Positions 45,919-55,824 are shown, counted from the stretch's first letter. The stretch: DNA of 64,000 nucleotides from an uncultured Clostridiaceae bacterium (GCA_946998225.1 CAMPYH010000001.1:62001-126000), one strand, 5' to 3'. A program made the numbers and translations. The notes: generated by a model from the letters alone, not told the origin.

Positions 45919-47614
45919 TTTTTCCTCCTTCAATTATATTTTTTTCTAAGTCATTGGCAATTATTTCTATGATCACCTTTTCCCTTTCAGCTTGAATAAA
46001 ACTTTCACCTTTCTTTAAACCTCTAATTAATATTTTTTCATTATCTGATAAATATATGTTTTTGCTTATATCATTTATGTTTTCATCATTTAATGAAAAT
46101 AAAGCTTTAAAAGCTGAGTTGTTTAAAATTGTAGATCCAAATTTTCCATTATTAATTGAAAATAGATCTGAAATGTCTTGGGTGATTGCAACAGCTGACC
46201 CATTGTATTTTCTAATTGTTTTAAATAATTTATAGATATATTCTGCAGTTTCTTTTGTTGCTGATGCACCAATTAACTTCCAGATTTCATCTATATAAAT
46301 TATTTTTTTATCTTTAGTGTCGCTTTTTATTTCTTCCCAAAAAAAGTCTAAAAATAAAAATAATCCGTATTTTAAATTATCTCCTTCCATATCATGAAGA
46401 TCTGCTACAATAAGTTTGTTATCTAAATTAACATTTGTATGTTTGTTAAAAAAAGATAAACTACCTTTTGTAAAATGATTTAATAAGCTTGCGTATTTCT
46501 TTAATTTTTCATCTTTTTTCATCATATATTTCACATCTTCTAGAAGTATTTGCTTATTTGCTTTCATGCTTTGGTAATATAGTTTCTTCAACTTTTCTTC
46601 AAAATATGCATAATTTTGTTTATCCATATTTTCAAAAATAGTAAGAAAAAATATTTTTAACTTTTCTAATTTATAATTTAATTCGTTGTTTATTTCATTT
46701 TTATCTTTTAAAGATTCCACATTTAAATCTAAAATGTTTATAAATGTTTTAGTATTTTTTCCAAATTTAATATATGTTCCTTTTAAATATTTAGATATGC
46801 TTTCATATTCTCTTTCTGGATCTAATACAAATTGTTTTGTGTTATATAGTCTTTGTCTGATAATTTGAAGTTTTGTAAAAAAAGATTTTCCAGATCCACT
46901 ACTACCTAAAATACACATATTCCCATTTTTATACTTTTCTCGATTAAATCTATCTATTAATACAAGTGAATTATTGTACTTTTCTTTACCAAATAAAATT
47001 CCTTTATAATCATAAATTCCGTTTGAAATAAATGGATAAAATCCTACTAGAGTGCTTGTTAAAATATTTCTAGATGAAACTTCTTTTAATATACCTTCGT
47101 TATTATTAAGAGGCATTGATACCTTAAATAATTCCTTTTGTCTAAAGTTAGTTTTTTTAGCTAGCATTCCACTTAAAAATAATTTATTTTTAATATATTC
47201 TATGTTTTTAGCTAATTCTTCTTTACTTTTTGATTTACACATTATGTATATACATATACTATGTAATTCATCATTTTCTAATTGAAGTTTTCTTCTTATT
47301 TCTTTTGCATCTAATATTACTGAAGATAATATATCTATTTCTTCCTTTGTTTTTTCTTTCTCTACTTCACCTATTCCAATATATTCTGTTATGTCTTTTA
47401 TTGCTGCTATTTTATCTTCTTTATTTATATATATGTTTACATAGCATTCTATTTTTAAGTTTAATATTTCTTTTAATATTAAAGAATTGTATTTTTTTGC
47501 ATAATCTAATATATATAATCCTGAACAAAACTTGTCTTCCATTTCTATATATTGTGGTTTTTCAAAGGATATATATGAAGGCAATATCTTATCTCTATAT
47601 GTAAATATTTTTAT
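45884..47614 (-). CDS. virB4: VirB4-type T4SS ATPase with probable AUA start
   Basis: The protein has about 576 aa with Walker A MCILGSSGSGKSFFTK at about residue 240, FVLDPEREYE just after, Walker B KKIIYIDEIWKLIG at about 438 and AVAITQDISDLF. These are VirB4/TraE/TraC ATPase motifs; the protein powers assembly and substrate transfer. The ordinary start would be TTG at 47584, but a perfect AGGAGG (47620-47625) sits 5 bases before an in-frame ATA at 47612-47614, and the ten extra residues (IKIFTYRDKI, ahead of LPSYISF) fit the family N-terminus. The protein is short because a TraC-like domain is encoded separately at 47964-48470. Confidence 0.85.
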   Translation of the reverse strand: MKIFTYRDKILPSYISFEKPQYIEMEDKFCSGLYILDYAKKYNSLILKEILNLKIECYVNIYINKEDKIAAIKDITEYIGIGEVEKEKTKEEIDILSSVILDAKEIRRKLQLENDELHSICIYIMCKSKSKEELAKNIEYIKNKLFLSGMLAKKTNFRQKELFKVSMPLNNNEGILKEVSSRNILTSTLVGFYPFISNGIYDYKGILFGKEKYNNSLVLIDRFNREKYKNGNMCILGSSGSGKSFFTKLQIIRQRLYNTKQFVLDPEREYESISKYLKGTYIKFGKNTKTFINILDLNVESLKDKNEINNELNYKLEKLKIFFLTIFENMDKQNYAYFEEKLKKLYYQSMKANKQILLEDVKYMMKKDEKLKKYASLLNHFTKGSLSFFNKHTNVNLDNKLIVADLHDMEGDNLKYGLFLFLDFFWEEIKSDTKDKKIIYIDEIWKLIGASATKETAEYIYKLFKTIRKYNGSAVAITQDISDLFSINNGKFGSTILNNSAFKALFSLNDENINDISKNIYLSDNEKILIRGLKKGESFIQAEREKVIIEIIANDLEKNIIEGGKNERKKANNVVI

Positions 47615-47963
47615 GTTAACCTCCTGCTTTCGTAATTATTTTTATTTTTTATTGATTTTAAAGCATTTGTTTGAAATCATTCAATTTCTAAATTTTATTT
47701 TATTTTAATTTAATTTTTTATATAAAATAATATCAGTTGTAATAAATAAAAATTTGAATTAGAATTTAAAATGTTTAACACTGAGAATTAAATATAGAAT
47801 TTTGCATTAAACATTGGAATTTAAAGAATTAAAGGATTTAAATAATTAATATTTAATTACAAACTGATATATTTTATATTTTAATTTCACCTTTAAGTTT
47901 TATCTTTTGTAAAGTAATTTTAATGAGTAAGGAGAGACCTACTCAAATAAAATTATTAAAATA
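47615..47963. other. AT-rich gap between virB4 and the TraC-like gene
   Basis: These 349 bases hold no credible ORF. They contain degenerate repeats of a GAATTTAAA-like motif (about 47755-47860) and a small imperfect hairpin with a GAGTA/TACTC stem at 47921-47945. There is no DnaA box cluster, tRNA or terminator that I can support, except possibly that hairpin. Confidence 0.6.
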
Positions 47964-48470
47964 TTATTTGTAAAAATCTTCAATAATATTTTTAATTTGA
48001 TCCTTGTTTAATATTATTGATTCATTATTTATTTTTTTAAATTCAGAAATTAAATGTTCTGAAATAATCCTTGATTCTTCAAGCTTTTGATGTTTATCTA
48101 TTTGAAAATATGGTGTTGACATAATGAAATAATACTTTTTTGAATTAACATTTTCATTTTTAGCTATATTATTTAAAAGATTTATATAACTATCATATAA
48201 TTCATCACTTAGAATTTCTGTGTCTAATTCTGATTGCTTTTTTAAGTACTCTATTGTTTTATTCTGATCTAATTTTAAAATTTTAATTTGTATTTGGAAA
48301 TTTGAATTTAAGTTAAGAATAAAATTTCTAAAATTATTAATTAACGCTTTTTGTTCTAAATTAGACATCAGTTCAAAATTAATTGGCTTAACCTCTAATA
48401 TTTTAATAATTTCATTTTTTGTTAGAATGTAATTTTCTCCAATTTCTACTATGTTGTATAAATCATTCAT
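47964..48470 (-). CDS. TraC-like / VirB4 N-terminal-type domain protein
   Basis: The 168-aa protein has a KILEVKPINFELMSNLEQK segment, followed by a helix (LINNFRNFILNL) and strands (FQIQIKILKLD; YYFIMSTPYFQ). This pattern is that of the TraC-like domain that forms the N-terminal part of VirB4-type ATPases or trails PrgI proteins in clostridial T4SS. Here it is a separate gene, upstream of virB4 by 350 bases. No Shine-Dalgarno is visible before the ATG; see the promoter at 48477-48504, which suggests a leaderless mRNA. Confidence 0.7.
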   Translation of the reverse strand: MNDLYNIVEIGENYILTKNEIIKILEVKPINFELMSNLEQKALINNFRNFILNLNSNFQIQIKILKLDQNKTIEYLKKQSELDTEILSDELYDSYINLLNNIAKNENVNSKKYYFIMSTPYFQIDKHQKLEESRIISEHLISEFKKINNESIILNKDQIKNIIEDFYK

Positions 48471-48476
48471 AACTAT

Positions 48477-48504
48477 ATTATATTGATTTTCTGAAATAAG
48501 TCAA
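48477..48504 (-). promoter_or_regulatory. Promoter giving a leaderless TraC-like mRNA
   Basis: TTGACT (48499-48504) and TATAAT (48477-48482) on the minus strand are 16 bases apart. Only 6 bases separate the -10 from the A of ATG at 48470, so the transcript would start at or next to the start codon. The -35 abuts the U-tract of the gyrB terminator. Confidence 0.65.
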
Positions 48505-48538
48505 AAAAAAGAGCTTTTATCAACTAAAAGCTCTTTTT
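48503..48538 (-). terminator. gyrB terminator
   Basis: A 14-bp perfect stem (48506-48519 with 48525-48538) has a 5-base loop and a U-tract on the minus strand. It ends the transcript of dnaN-recF-gyrB. Confidence 0.9.
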
Positions 48539-48576
48539 ATATATGTTTTTTAGATAAAATTATGTTAATTCAATTA

Positions 48577-50520
48577 CTAGATATCAACATTTTTAGTAGT
48601 TTTTGCATACTTTTGTATAAAGTCTCTTCTTGGTTTAACTTCAGTTCCCATTAATAATGAAAACATTTCATCTTCATAGCTAGCATCATCAACTGTTATT
48701 TGAACAATTGTTCGTGTTGCTGGATCCATTGTTGTTTCCCACAATTGATCTGGATTCATTTCACCAAGACCTTTATATCTTTGAATATGAACTTTTTCTG
48801 GTTCATCTATAAGTGCCATTGCATCTTCCATTTCTTTATCAGAATAGCAATATTTATCTTCCATTCCTCTTTTAGATAATTTATACAGAGGAGATTGTGC
48901 TATAAATACATGTCCATTTTCAACTAATGGATACATATATCTATAGAAGAAGGTAAGTAATAATGTTCTTATGTGTGCACCATCAACATCGGCATCAGCC
49001 ATAATTATTATTCTTTCATATCTAATTTTAGATAGATCAAATTTTTCTCCAATACCTGCTCCTATAGCTTGTATAACTGGACTTAATTTATCGTTATCAA
49101 TTATTTTATCTACTCTATTATCTTTTCTTGTTTTTTCAACATTAAGCATCTTTCCCCATAATGAAAGTATTGCTTGATAAGTTCTGTCTCTTCCTTGTTT
49201 AGAAGAACCAGCTGCTGAATCTCCCTCGACGATGAATAATTCAGTACCTTCTGCAGATTTATTTGAGCAATCTGCGAGTTTTCCAGGTAATGTTGTACTC
49301 TCTAATTGATTTGTACTTCTAGATATATCTCTTGCTCTTTTAGCAGCTTTTCTAGCTTTAGCAGATCTTTGAGATTTTTGTAGTATTATCTTTCCAATAG
49401 CTGGATTTTCCTCTAAAAAGATTTCTAATTTTTCATTTACAATATTAGATACTACAGATAATGCTTCACTATTACCTAATTTTGTTTTAGTTTGACCTTC
49501 GAATTGAGGATTAGGAATCTTTATAGATATAATTGCTGTAATTCCTTCTCTAATATCTTCACCTAAGAAGTTTTCATCTTTATCTTTAAGGAAATTTGTT
49601 TTTCTTGCATATTCATTAACTGTTTTAGTTAGAGCTCTTTTAAATCCTTCTAAGTGTGTACCACCTTCAATTGTATTTATATTATTAACAAATGAAAGTA
49701 TATTTTCTGAATATCCACTTGTATATTGAATTGCTATTTCAGTGTTAATTCCATCAATTTCACCATCAAAGAATATTGGAGTATCATATAAAACTTCTTT
49801 TGATTGATTAATATGCTCAACAAAAGAAATTATTCCACCTTCATAATGATGTACAACTTCCATAACTCTTTCTGGATCTCTTTCATCAATTAAAACAAGC
49901 TTTAATCCCTTAGTTAGAAAAGCCATTTCTCTTATTCTTTTCTCTAAGATATCAAATTCATATTCTGTTGTTTCAAATATTTCAGGATCAGCTTTAAATC
50001 TTACAGTTGTTCCTGTTTTTTCATTTTTATCTAAATCTCTTATTTTAGTTAATTTTTGTACTGTTTTACCTTTTTCAAATCTAATCATTTGTTCTTTGCC
50101 ATCTCTTTTAACAGTAACTTCTGTCCATAAAGATAAAGCATTAACAACAGATGATCCAACACCATGAAGACCACCAGATACTTTATATCCGCTATCTCCA
50201 CCAAATTTACCACCAGCATGTAGTACAGTATAAACTGTTTCAACAGCAGGTAATCCTGTTTTTTTATGTTTATCTACTGGTATACCTCTACCATCATCTT
50301 CAACTCTTATTACATTATCTTTTTCAATAGTAACTTTAATTTCATCGCAAAATCCTGCTAATGCTTCATCAATACTATTATCTATAATTTCATAAACTAA
50401 ATGGTGTAATCCTCTAGCAGATGTTGAACCGATATACATACCTGGTCTTTTTCTAACAGCTTCTAATCCTTCTAGAACTTGGATTTGATCTGCACCATAT
50501 TCATGATTAAATTTTTCCAT
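48577..50520 (-). CDS. gyrB: DNA gyrase subunit B
   Basis: The 647-aa protein has the GHKL ATPase domain ([42 protein letters not shown]), the Toprim domain ([35 protein letters not shown]) and a C-terminal [21 protein letters not shown] motif. The last motif and the overall length favour GyrB over ParE. It follows recF. The ATG at 50520 has GAGAGG upstream. Confidence 0.97.
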   Translation of the reverse strand: MEKFNHEYGADQIQVLEGLEAVRKRPGMYIGSTSARGLHHLVYEIIDNSIDEALAGFCDEIKVTIEKDNVIRVEDDGRGIPVDKHKKTGLPAVETVYTVLHAGGKFGGDSGYKVSGGLHGVGSSVVNALSLWTEVTVKRDGKEQMIRFEKGKTVQKLTKIRDLDKNEKTGTTVRFKADPEIFETTEYEFDILEKRIREMAFLTKGLKLVLIDERDPERVMEVVHHYEGGIISFVEHINQSKEVLYDTPIFFDGEIDGINTEIAIQYTSGYSENILSFVNNINTIEGGTHLEGFKRALTKTVNEYARKTNFLKDKDENFLGEDIREGITAIISIKIPNPQFEGQTKTKLGNSEALSVVSNIVNEKLEIFLEENPAIGKIILQKSQRSAKARKAAKRARDISRSTNQLESTTLPGKLADCSNKSAEGTELFIVEGDSAAGSSKQGRDRTYQAILSLWGKMLNVEKTRKDNRVDKIIDNDKLSPVIQAIGAGIGEKFDLSKIRYERIIIMADADVDGAHIRTLLLTFFYRYMYPLVENGHVFIAQSPLYKLSKRGMEDKYCYSDKEMEDAMALIDEPEKVHIQRYKGLGEMNPDQLWETTMDPATRTIVQITVDDASYEDEMFSLLMGTEVKPRRDFIQKYAKTTKNVDI

Positions 50521-50542
50521 AATTCCTCTCTTTCATATATAT

Positions 50543-50561
50543 AATATCATAAAATGATATT
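50543..50561. promoter_or_regulatory. 8-bp inverted repeat before gyrB
   Basis: AATATCAT (50543-50550) and ATGATATT (50554-50561) flank an AAA spacer in the 86-base gap between recF and gyrB. There is no U-tract on the minus side, so an operator or mRNA hairpin is more likely than a terminator. Confidence 0.35.
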
Positions 50562-50606
50562 TTTTTCTTTTGTTATTGCTTTATTAAGCAAATTGTAATA
50601 CTTGTT

Positions 50607-51719
50607 TTAATTATTTTCTTCTATATCTATAACTTTTCCATTTTTAATATGAATATATTTCGTTTCTCTATCATCTAAAATTATTTTATTTGTACTTGTA
50701 ATCAATAATTGGTAATTTTTTATGTTCTCAATAAATAATTTTTGTCTTGTTTTATCTAATTCAGACATAAAATCGTCCAAAAGAATTATTGGTTTTTCAC
50801 CAGTTTCAATCTCTATTATTTTACTTTCTGCTAATTTTAAACTTAGTATAGAAGACTTTTGTTGGCCCTGTGAGCCAAATTGTGTTATATCTAATTCATT
50901 AATTTTAATAATAATGTCATCTCTATGTATACCATGACTTGTATATCCTTTTAAAAAATCATTATATTCTGATTTATTTAGTAATATCATTAATTTTTCT
51001 TTGTTTTCTGCAGAAGATTTATATTTAAAAGATAAATTTTCATTTTTTTGTTTAACAATCTTTATGTGAAATTCATTAGCTATTTTATTTATTTCTTCAA
51101 TTATTTGTTTTCTATAAAGAAAAATCTTATTCGCATATTCCACAAGTTTTGTGTTTAAAACTTCTAAATAATTTCTATCAATTTTATTTCTGTCTTTAAA
51201 ATATATATCTTTATTATTTTTTAAAAAATAATTTCTTTGTTTAAGTATAGTATTGTAATTAGAAAGGAGAGATATATACATAGGTTTTATTGAGCTTATA
51301 AGCATATCAATATATCTTCTTCTAACAGAAGGACCTTTTTTAATAATATCAATGTCTTCCGGTTTATAAACTACAATATTTATTTTTCCATATAAATCGC
51401 TTAGTTTATTTTGTGCAACTTCGTTCAGTTTAAAATATTTTTTATTATCGTTTTTGTTGTAGTAGAAGGCTATGTTTTGATCTCTTCCATTTTTAAAAAA
51501 ATCTACTTTTAAATATGTATCTTCATTTTCAAAATTTATTATATTACTATTTATTGGACCTTTAAAAGTTCTTCCATAAGATAATAAATATATGGATTCA
51601 ATAAGGTTGGTTTTACCTTGTGCATTGTCTCCATATATTATATTAACATATTTATTAAAACTTACATTTTCTTCTTTATAATTTTTATAATTTTTTAAAT
51701 ATATACTGTTAACGTACAT
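50607..51719 (-). CDS. recF: DNA gap-repair protein RecF
   Basis: The 370-aa SMC-like ATPase has Walker A IYGDNAQGKTNLIESIYLLS, the signature FGSQGQQKSSILSLKLAE and Walker B PIILLDDFMSELD. It loads RecA at single-strand gaps with RecO and RecR. It lies 10 bases after dnaN in the classic dnaA-dnaN-recF-gyrB order; the small S4-domain gene often found between dnaN and recF is missing. Confidence 0.97.
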   Translation of the reverse strand: MYVNSIYLKNYKNYKEENVSFNKYVNIIYGDNAQGKTNLIESIYLLSYGRTFKGPINSNIINFENEDTYLKVDFFKNGRDQNIAFYYNKNDNKKYFKLNEVAQNKLSDLYGKINIVVYKPEDIDIIKKGPSVRRRYIDMLISSIKPMYISLLSNYNTILKQRNYFLKNNKDIYFKDRNKIDRNYLEVLNTKLVEYANKIFLYRKQIIEEINKIANEFHIKIVKQKNENLSFKYKSSAENKEKLMILLNKSEYNDFLKGYTSHGIHRDDIIIKINELDITQFGSQGQQKSSILSLKLAESKIIEIETGEKPIILLDDFMSELDKTRQKLFIENIKNYQLLITSTNKIILDDRETKYIHIKNGKVIDIEENN

Positions 51720-51729
51720 TTTTTCCTAT

Positions 51730-52839
51730 CTATGCTCTTAATGGCAATATTATATAATTATATGATGATTCTTCTTCTGTTGACATTATAGTTGTAGGTG
51801 CATTTGTACCACCAAATGTTAAAATAATTTCTTGATCATCAATATTTCTTAAAGCTTCTATAAAATATTTTGGATTATATTTAAAATTACATTCTTGACC
51901 TTCAGTTTCAACATAAATTTCTTCTTTAGCCATACCAATTGTACTATTTGAAGAGATTTCAAGTTTTCCTATAGTAATATCCATAAATATTGATTGTCTT
52001 TTTTCTTTAATTTGGTTTGATGATGATATTAAAGATATACGTTCAAGTGAGTTAAGTAATAAATTTTTATTAACTAATAATTTAGTAATATATCCAGTTG
52101 ACATAATATCTTTATAGTTAAGAAATTCACCATTTAAAGTATTGCTTGTAACTTTACAGTTATCAAATTCGAATACTACATTATTATTATCAATACCTAT
52201 TTTTACATTTTCAAAAGATTCATCTAAATTTTTAGATACTTCACCTAATGTTTTACCAGGTATAACAACTTTAAAATTATTTGTTGTTTCAATCTTTTCT
52301 TTCTTTATAGCTAATCTATATCCATCAAGTGCAACAATATTTAAATTACCATTTTCTGCACTAAATAAACATCCTGTGTATAAAGGTGTTTTATTATCTG
52401 TTCCAACAGCAAAAATTGTTTGTTTTATCATTTGTTTTAATATTTTTTGCTCTATCTCTATTGAACTATCCACATTTATACTAGGTATTTGTGGAAAATC
52501 TTCTGTTTCTAGTGTAGCTAATTTGTAATTTAAACCTTCACAAGCTATTTCTAGCATATTGTTTTCATTTAACGAAATAGTTATATCACTATCTGGTAAT
52601 CTTTTAATTATTTCAAAAAATGTTCCAGCATGTACTAAAGCTTTACCTTCAGTAATAGTTTGTCCAACAGTATAGCTTTCAATACCTATTTCTAAATCAT
52701 TTGTTGTTAGTTTTATTTTATCTTTTGTAGCTTCAATTAATATTCCTTCTAATATATTCATTGTAGTTTTTGCAAATGATCTATTAGAAACATAATTAAC
52801 TGCTTTAATAAATGATTGTTTATCACTAATAAATTTCAT
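51730..52839 (-). CDS. dnaN: DNA polymerase III beta subunit (sliding clamp)
   Basis: The 369-aa protein has the three-domain clamp fold; the N-terminus MKFISDKQSFIKAVNYVSN, ALDGYRLAI in domain 2, and YNYIILPLR at the end with the C-terminal hydrophobic pocket are typical. The ATG is preceded by AAAGGTACAG. A DnaA box at 52870-52878 lies just upstream, so DnaA could influence its transcription. Confidence 0.97.
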   Translation of the reverse strand: MKFISDKQSFIKAVNYVSNRSFAKTTMNILEGILIEATKDKIKLTTNDLEIGIESYTVGQTITEGKALVHAGTFFEIIKRLPDSDITISLNENNMLEIACEGLNYKLATLETEDFPQIPSINVDSSIEIEQKILKQMIKQTIFAVGTDNKTPLYTGCLFSAENGNLNIVALDGYRLAIKKEKIETTNNFKVVIPGKTLGEVSKNLDESFENVKIGIDNNNVVFEFDNCKVTSNTLNGEFLNYKDIMSTGYITKLLVNKNLLLNSLERISLISSSNQIKEKRQSIFMDITIGKLEISSNSTIGMAKEEIYVETEGQECNFKYNPKYFIEALRNIDDQEIILTFGGTNAPTTIMSTEEESSYNYIILPLRA

Positions 52840-52860
52840 ATCTGTACCTTTCTTTAAATT

Positions 52861-53286
52861 TATAATGTGTTATACACATATTAATATATATTGTTTATAA
52901 CTAAATAGTTTTTATTTAAAATAAGTAATTAATAATAAGATTATTATCTATTAATTATTATATATATTTTTATTTATTTTCTTTTATTATTTTTGTTTTT
53001 TTCTTTTTATATATAATTTTGAAAATTAGTTAATATAGTAGTTGTAGTAGTAGGCATTGTGGATATAGTGGAAAAGTCAAAATTTTATTATAAATATAAC
53101 TAAAACCGCTGTGTATAAGTATGTGGATAGTCATATTAGAAATACACAATATCCACAATTTGAATAAAAATTAATAGTTATACACCACATATCCACAAGT
53201 TATACACATTAATTTGTGGATATATTAATGCCCATATTTCAATGTTTTTTTATAGCTCAAAAAATATTTTTTTAAAAAGCTTGTAA
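52861..53286. other. Putative oriC: DnaA-box cluster, DnaA-trio run and AT-rich flank
   Basis: In the dnaA-dnaN gap lie near-consensus DnaA boxes (TTATNCACA, either strand): perfect at 52870-52878, 53110-53118 and 53200-53208; one-mismatch at 53058-53066, 53122-53130, 53149-53157, 53178-53186, 53189-53197 and 53215-53223. A run of trinucleotides (TAG TAG TTG TAG TAG TAG, 53036-53053) sits 4 bases from the box at 53058, resembling the DnaA-trio of Bacillus. Next to it, 52880-53035 is nearly pure A+T, the likely unwinding region. Confidence 0.85.
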
Positions 53287-54645
53287 TTAAGACATTTTAT
53301 TATGAATAATATTTCTTATGCTATCCACAATTTGAGATTTTTCTTTATTATTTTCAATTTCTTTTTCTATTTTATTTTCAGCATGCATAATTGTTGTATG
53401 ATCTTTCTTTTTAAAGATTTCACTAATCTTTTGGTAAGGAAGTTCTAATTCTTTTCTAATAAAGTACATAGCAAGTTGTCTTGGGTAAACTATATTACTA
53501 GCTTTTTTACTAGATAAAATATTGTCTATTGAAACATCAAAGTATTTAGATATTACTTCTATAATATACTTAGGTGTAATAGCTTCTTTTTGGCTTATTA
53601 TCATATCATTAATTGCACGTTCCACAATTTCTATTGTTATTGGTGTTTTAGTTAATGATGCAGTAATAATTACTTTATTTAAAACACCTTCAAGTTCTCT
53701 AATATTTGTATCTACTTTTTCTGCAATTAATCCTAATATATGTTCATCAATAATAACATTTTTATCTTCAGATTTTTTCTTAAGTATAGCTAGTCTAGTT
53801 TCATAATCTGGTTGTCCAATATCTACTATAACTCCCCAATTAAATCTTGATTGAATTCTTTCTTCAATCATTGGTATTTCTTTTGGTGGTTTATCTGCTG
53901 CAAAAACAATTTGTTTTTTTGCATCATGTAAAACATTAAAAGTATTGTTTAATTCATCTTGTGCTGCAGATTTTCCAGATAAAAATTGAACATCATCCAT
54001 TAAAAATAAATCAATTGATCTATATTTTTGTCTAAATAGTTCTGTTTTATTATTTCCATCTTTGATTGCATTAACAAGATCAAGTAAAAATCTTTCTGCT
54101 GTTACATATTGAATTTTAAGGTTTGGATTATTTTTTAAAGCTTCATTTCCTATAGCGTGCAATAAATGTGTTTTACCAAGTCCAGGATCACCATATATAA
54201 ATATTGGATTAATAAGTGGATTATCTAATGTTTTTGAAACAGATTCAGCTGTTGCAAAAGCTATTCTATTACTTTCACCAACAACGAATTTATCAAAAGT
54301 ATAATCAGAATTTAAATTAGTCTTATTATAATTTTTTACATTTGAAGTAATATCGTTGTTTGTAGAAACAGCAATTAATTGATCATATTCAGGCACTTCT
54401 TTTTCTTCAATTATATTAACTTCACATTTTCTACCAGTAACATATGCAAATGCCTCTTCTAGTGCATTTAAATGCTCTTTTTGGGCAACATTTTTTTGTT
54501 GTGTAGTAGGTGTAACAAGTAGAACTTGATTGCCTATAAAGCTGTGAATTTTAATTGGTTCAACAACTAAAGAATATATAATTCCAGTAAAAGTACCTTT
54601 ACAATATTCTTTTACATTTTTTAAAATTTCCTCATTATTATCCAT
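53287..54645 (-). CDS. dnaA: Chromosomal replication initiator DnaA
   Basis: The 452-aa protein has AAA+ domain III with Walker A YGDPGLGKTHLLHAIG, Walker B LFLMDDVQFLSGK and sensor II region, and domain IV with the DNA-binding signature KKDHTTIMHAENKIE. The start at 54645 (MDNNEEILKNV) has GAGGGA upstream and fits the family; an in-frame start at 54690 lies in the promoter. DnaA binds the boxes in the downstream gap to open the origin. Confidence 0.97.
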   Translation of the reverse strand: MDNNEEILKNVKEYCKGTFTGIIYSLVVEPIKIHSFIGNQVLLVTPTTQQKNVAQKEHLNALEEAFAYVTGRKCEVNIIEEKEVPEYDQLIAVSTNNDITSNVKNYNKTNLNSDYTFDKFVVGESNRIAFATAESVSKTLDNPLINPIFIYGDPGLGKTHLLHAIGNEALKNNPNLKIQYVTAERFLLDLVNAIKDGNNKTELFRQKYRSIDLFLMDDVQFLSGKSAAQDELNNTFNVLHDAKKQIVFAADKPPKEIPMIEERIQSRFNWGVIVDIGQPDYETRLAILKKKSEDKNVIIDEHILGLIAEKVDTNIRELEGVLNKVIITASLTKTPITIEIVERAINDMIISQKEAITPKYIIEVISKYFDVSIDNILSSKKASNIVYPRQLAMYFIRKELELPYQKISEIFKKKDHTTIMHAENKIEKEIENNKEKSQIVDSIRNIIHNKMS

Positions 54646-54661
54646 ATTATCCCTCAAATAA

Positions 54662-54690
54662 ATCATATAAAATTTAAGAGTGTAAGTCAA
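54662..54690 (-). promoter_or_regulatory. dnaA promoter
   Basis: TTGACT (54685-54690) and TATGAT (54662-54667) on the minus strand with a 17-base spacer sit 16 bases before the dnaA ATG, so the leader is short. Confidence 0.7.
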
Positions 54691-54821
54691 TGTAAACTTT
54701 ATAGAATAAGGAAAAAACGGAAAAATACATCTATATATTTAAAAGAATTTAAAAATTATGTTAACAATATAAAAAAAGAGTAAAATCTAAAAAATCCTTA
54801 TATATCTATATTTTAGATAGT

Positions 54822-54851
54822 TTGACTTTTAATAGTTGAAAAAGGTATAAT
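54822..54851 (+). promoter_or_regulatory. Promoter of the secreted lysozyme-like gene
   Basis: TTGACT (54822-54827) and TATAAT (54846-54851) with an 18-base spacer; a strong GGAGG at 54864-54868 precedes the ATG at 54873. The promoter diverges from that of dnaA. Confidence 0.7.
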
Positions 54852-54872
54852 ATAATAGATTATGGAGGAAAT

Positions 54873-55754
54873 ATGAAGGTGTCTGTCAAGCAGATAGTAT
54901 TTGTATTTATAATATTTCTTACACTATTATTATCGGCAACAATATTTGCTGGTAAAAGAGATGTAAAGAATATAGTTGTAAACTTCCCTGATGGATCACA
55001 AATTAACTTAACATCAAAGAAAGATAATACATTAGAAATCTTAGATGATAACAATATTGTATTATTAGATAATGAAATAATAGATAGTGAAAAATTAGGT
55101 GAAAATAATAATATAAATATTAGAACATTAAATTCTATTATGAAGCCTGAAAAGAAAGCACCAGTGCTTAAGAAATCTACAATTGAAAAAGAATATGAAA
55201 ATACTGTAGAAAAAATAGAAGTAGAGGAAGTAGCTATACCATATGAAACAATCGAAAGAGTTGGAAATGGTTATTCAGATAAAAATGGTAGAGCATATAT
55301 AGTACAAAATGGTGAGGAAGGCTTAAAAGAAATTAAATATAGAAGTATATATATTAATGGAGTTTTAAGTGAAAGAAATAAACTTACAGAAGAAATTCTT
55401 AAAAATCCTAAACATCAAATAATTCAAAAAGCAAGAAATGTTAATATACCTGCTGGAGAAGCTAGAAGAGCTTTTGAAAAGATAGTAGCTGAAAAAGGTG
55501 TATCAGAAGCAGATAAACAATCTTGGGCAAGACTTATACAAAGAGAGTCAAATTGGAATACGACTGCAAGAAATAAATCTTCTGGAGCTTATGGTTTACC
55601 ACAATCTTTACCAGGAAGCAAAATGGCTTCATTTGGATCAGATTGGGAAACAAACCCTGAAACTCAATTAAGATGGATGTACAATTATATGGTAAAAAGA
55701 TATGGTAGTATATCCGCAGCTTTAAATCATAGTGATAGAAAAGGTTGGTATTAA
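54873..55754 (+). CDS. Secreted G5-like / APF-type lysozyme-like protein
   Basis: The 293-aa protein has an N-terminal signal or anchor helix (IVFVFIIFLTLLLSATIFAG), a region with DUF348-like strands (about 30-75), a G5-like segment (VEEVAIPYETIERVGN ... GEEGLKEIKYRSIYINGVL, about 120-175) and a C-terminal lysozyme-like domain of the aggregation-promoting-factor type (RLIQRESNWNTTARNKSSGAYGLPQS), with catalytic Glu in QRESNW. It resembles YabE/Rpf-like cell-wall lytic proteins. It probably trims peptidoglycan outside the membrane. It is the only plus-strand protein gene beside the origin, and is followed by its own terminator. Confidence 0.85.
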   Translation: MKVSVKQIVFVFIIFLTLLLSATIFAGKRDVKNIVVNFPDGSQINLTSKKDNTLEILDDNNIVLLDNEIIDSEKLGENNNINIRTLNSIMKPEKKAPVLKKSTIEKEYENTVEKIEVEEVAIPYETIERVGNGYSDKNGRAYIVQNGEEGLKEIKYRSIYINGVLSERNKLTEEILKNPKHQIIQKARNVNIPAGEARRAFEKIVAEKGVSEADKQSWARLIQRESNWNTTARNKSSGAYGLPQSLPGSKMASFGSDWETNPETQLRWMYNYMVKRYGSISAALNHSDRKGWY

Positions 55755-55782
55755 AAAAAGCAAGTTTAGGCTTGCTTTTTTT
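55753..55782 (+). terminator. Terminator of the lysozyme-like gene
   Basis: A 12-bp perfect stem (55753-55764 with 55771-55782) with a 6-base loop and T-run. It begins at the stop codon of the gene. Confidence 0.9.
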
Positions 55783-55783
55783 G

Positions 55784-55812
55784 TTGACTTAACAAAAATA
55801 TTTTGGTATTAT
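55784..55812 (+). promoter_or_regulatory. tRNA-Ser promoter
   Basis: TTGACT (55784-55789) and TATTAT (55807-55812), 17 bases apart, lie 12 bases before the mature tRNA 5' end. Confidence 0.75.
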
Positions 55813-55824
55813 ATAAAATGTTTC

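Noticed and set aside
47615..47963. A second origin or centromere-like region
   Set aside because: AT-rich and weakly repetitive but without DnaA boxes, regular iterons or a parS-like palindrome.
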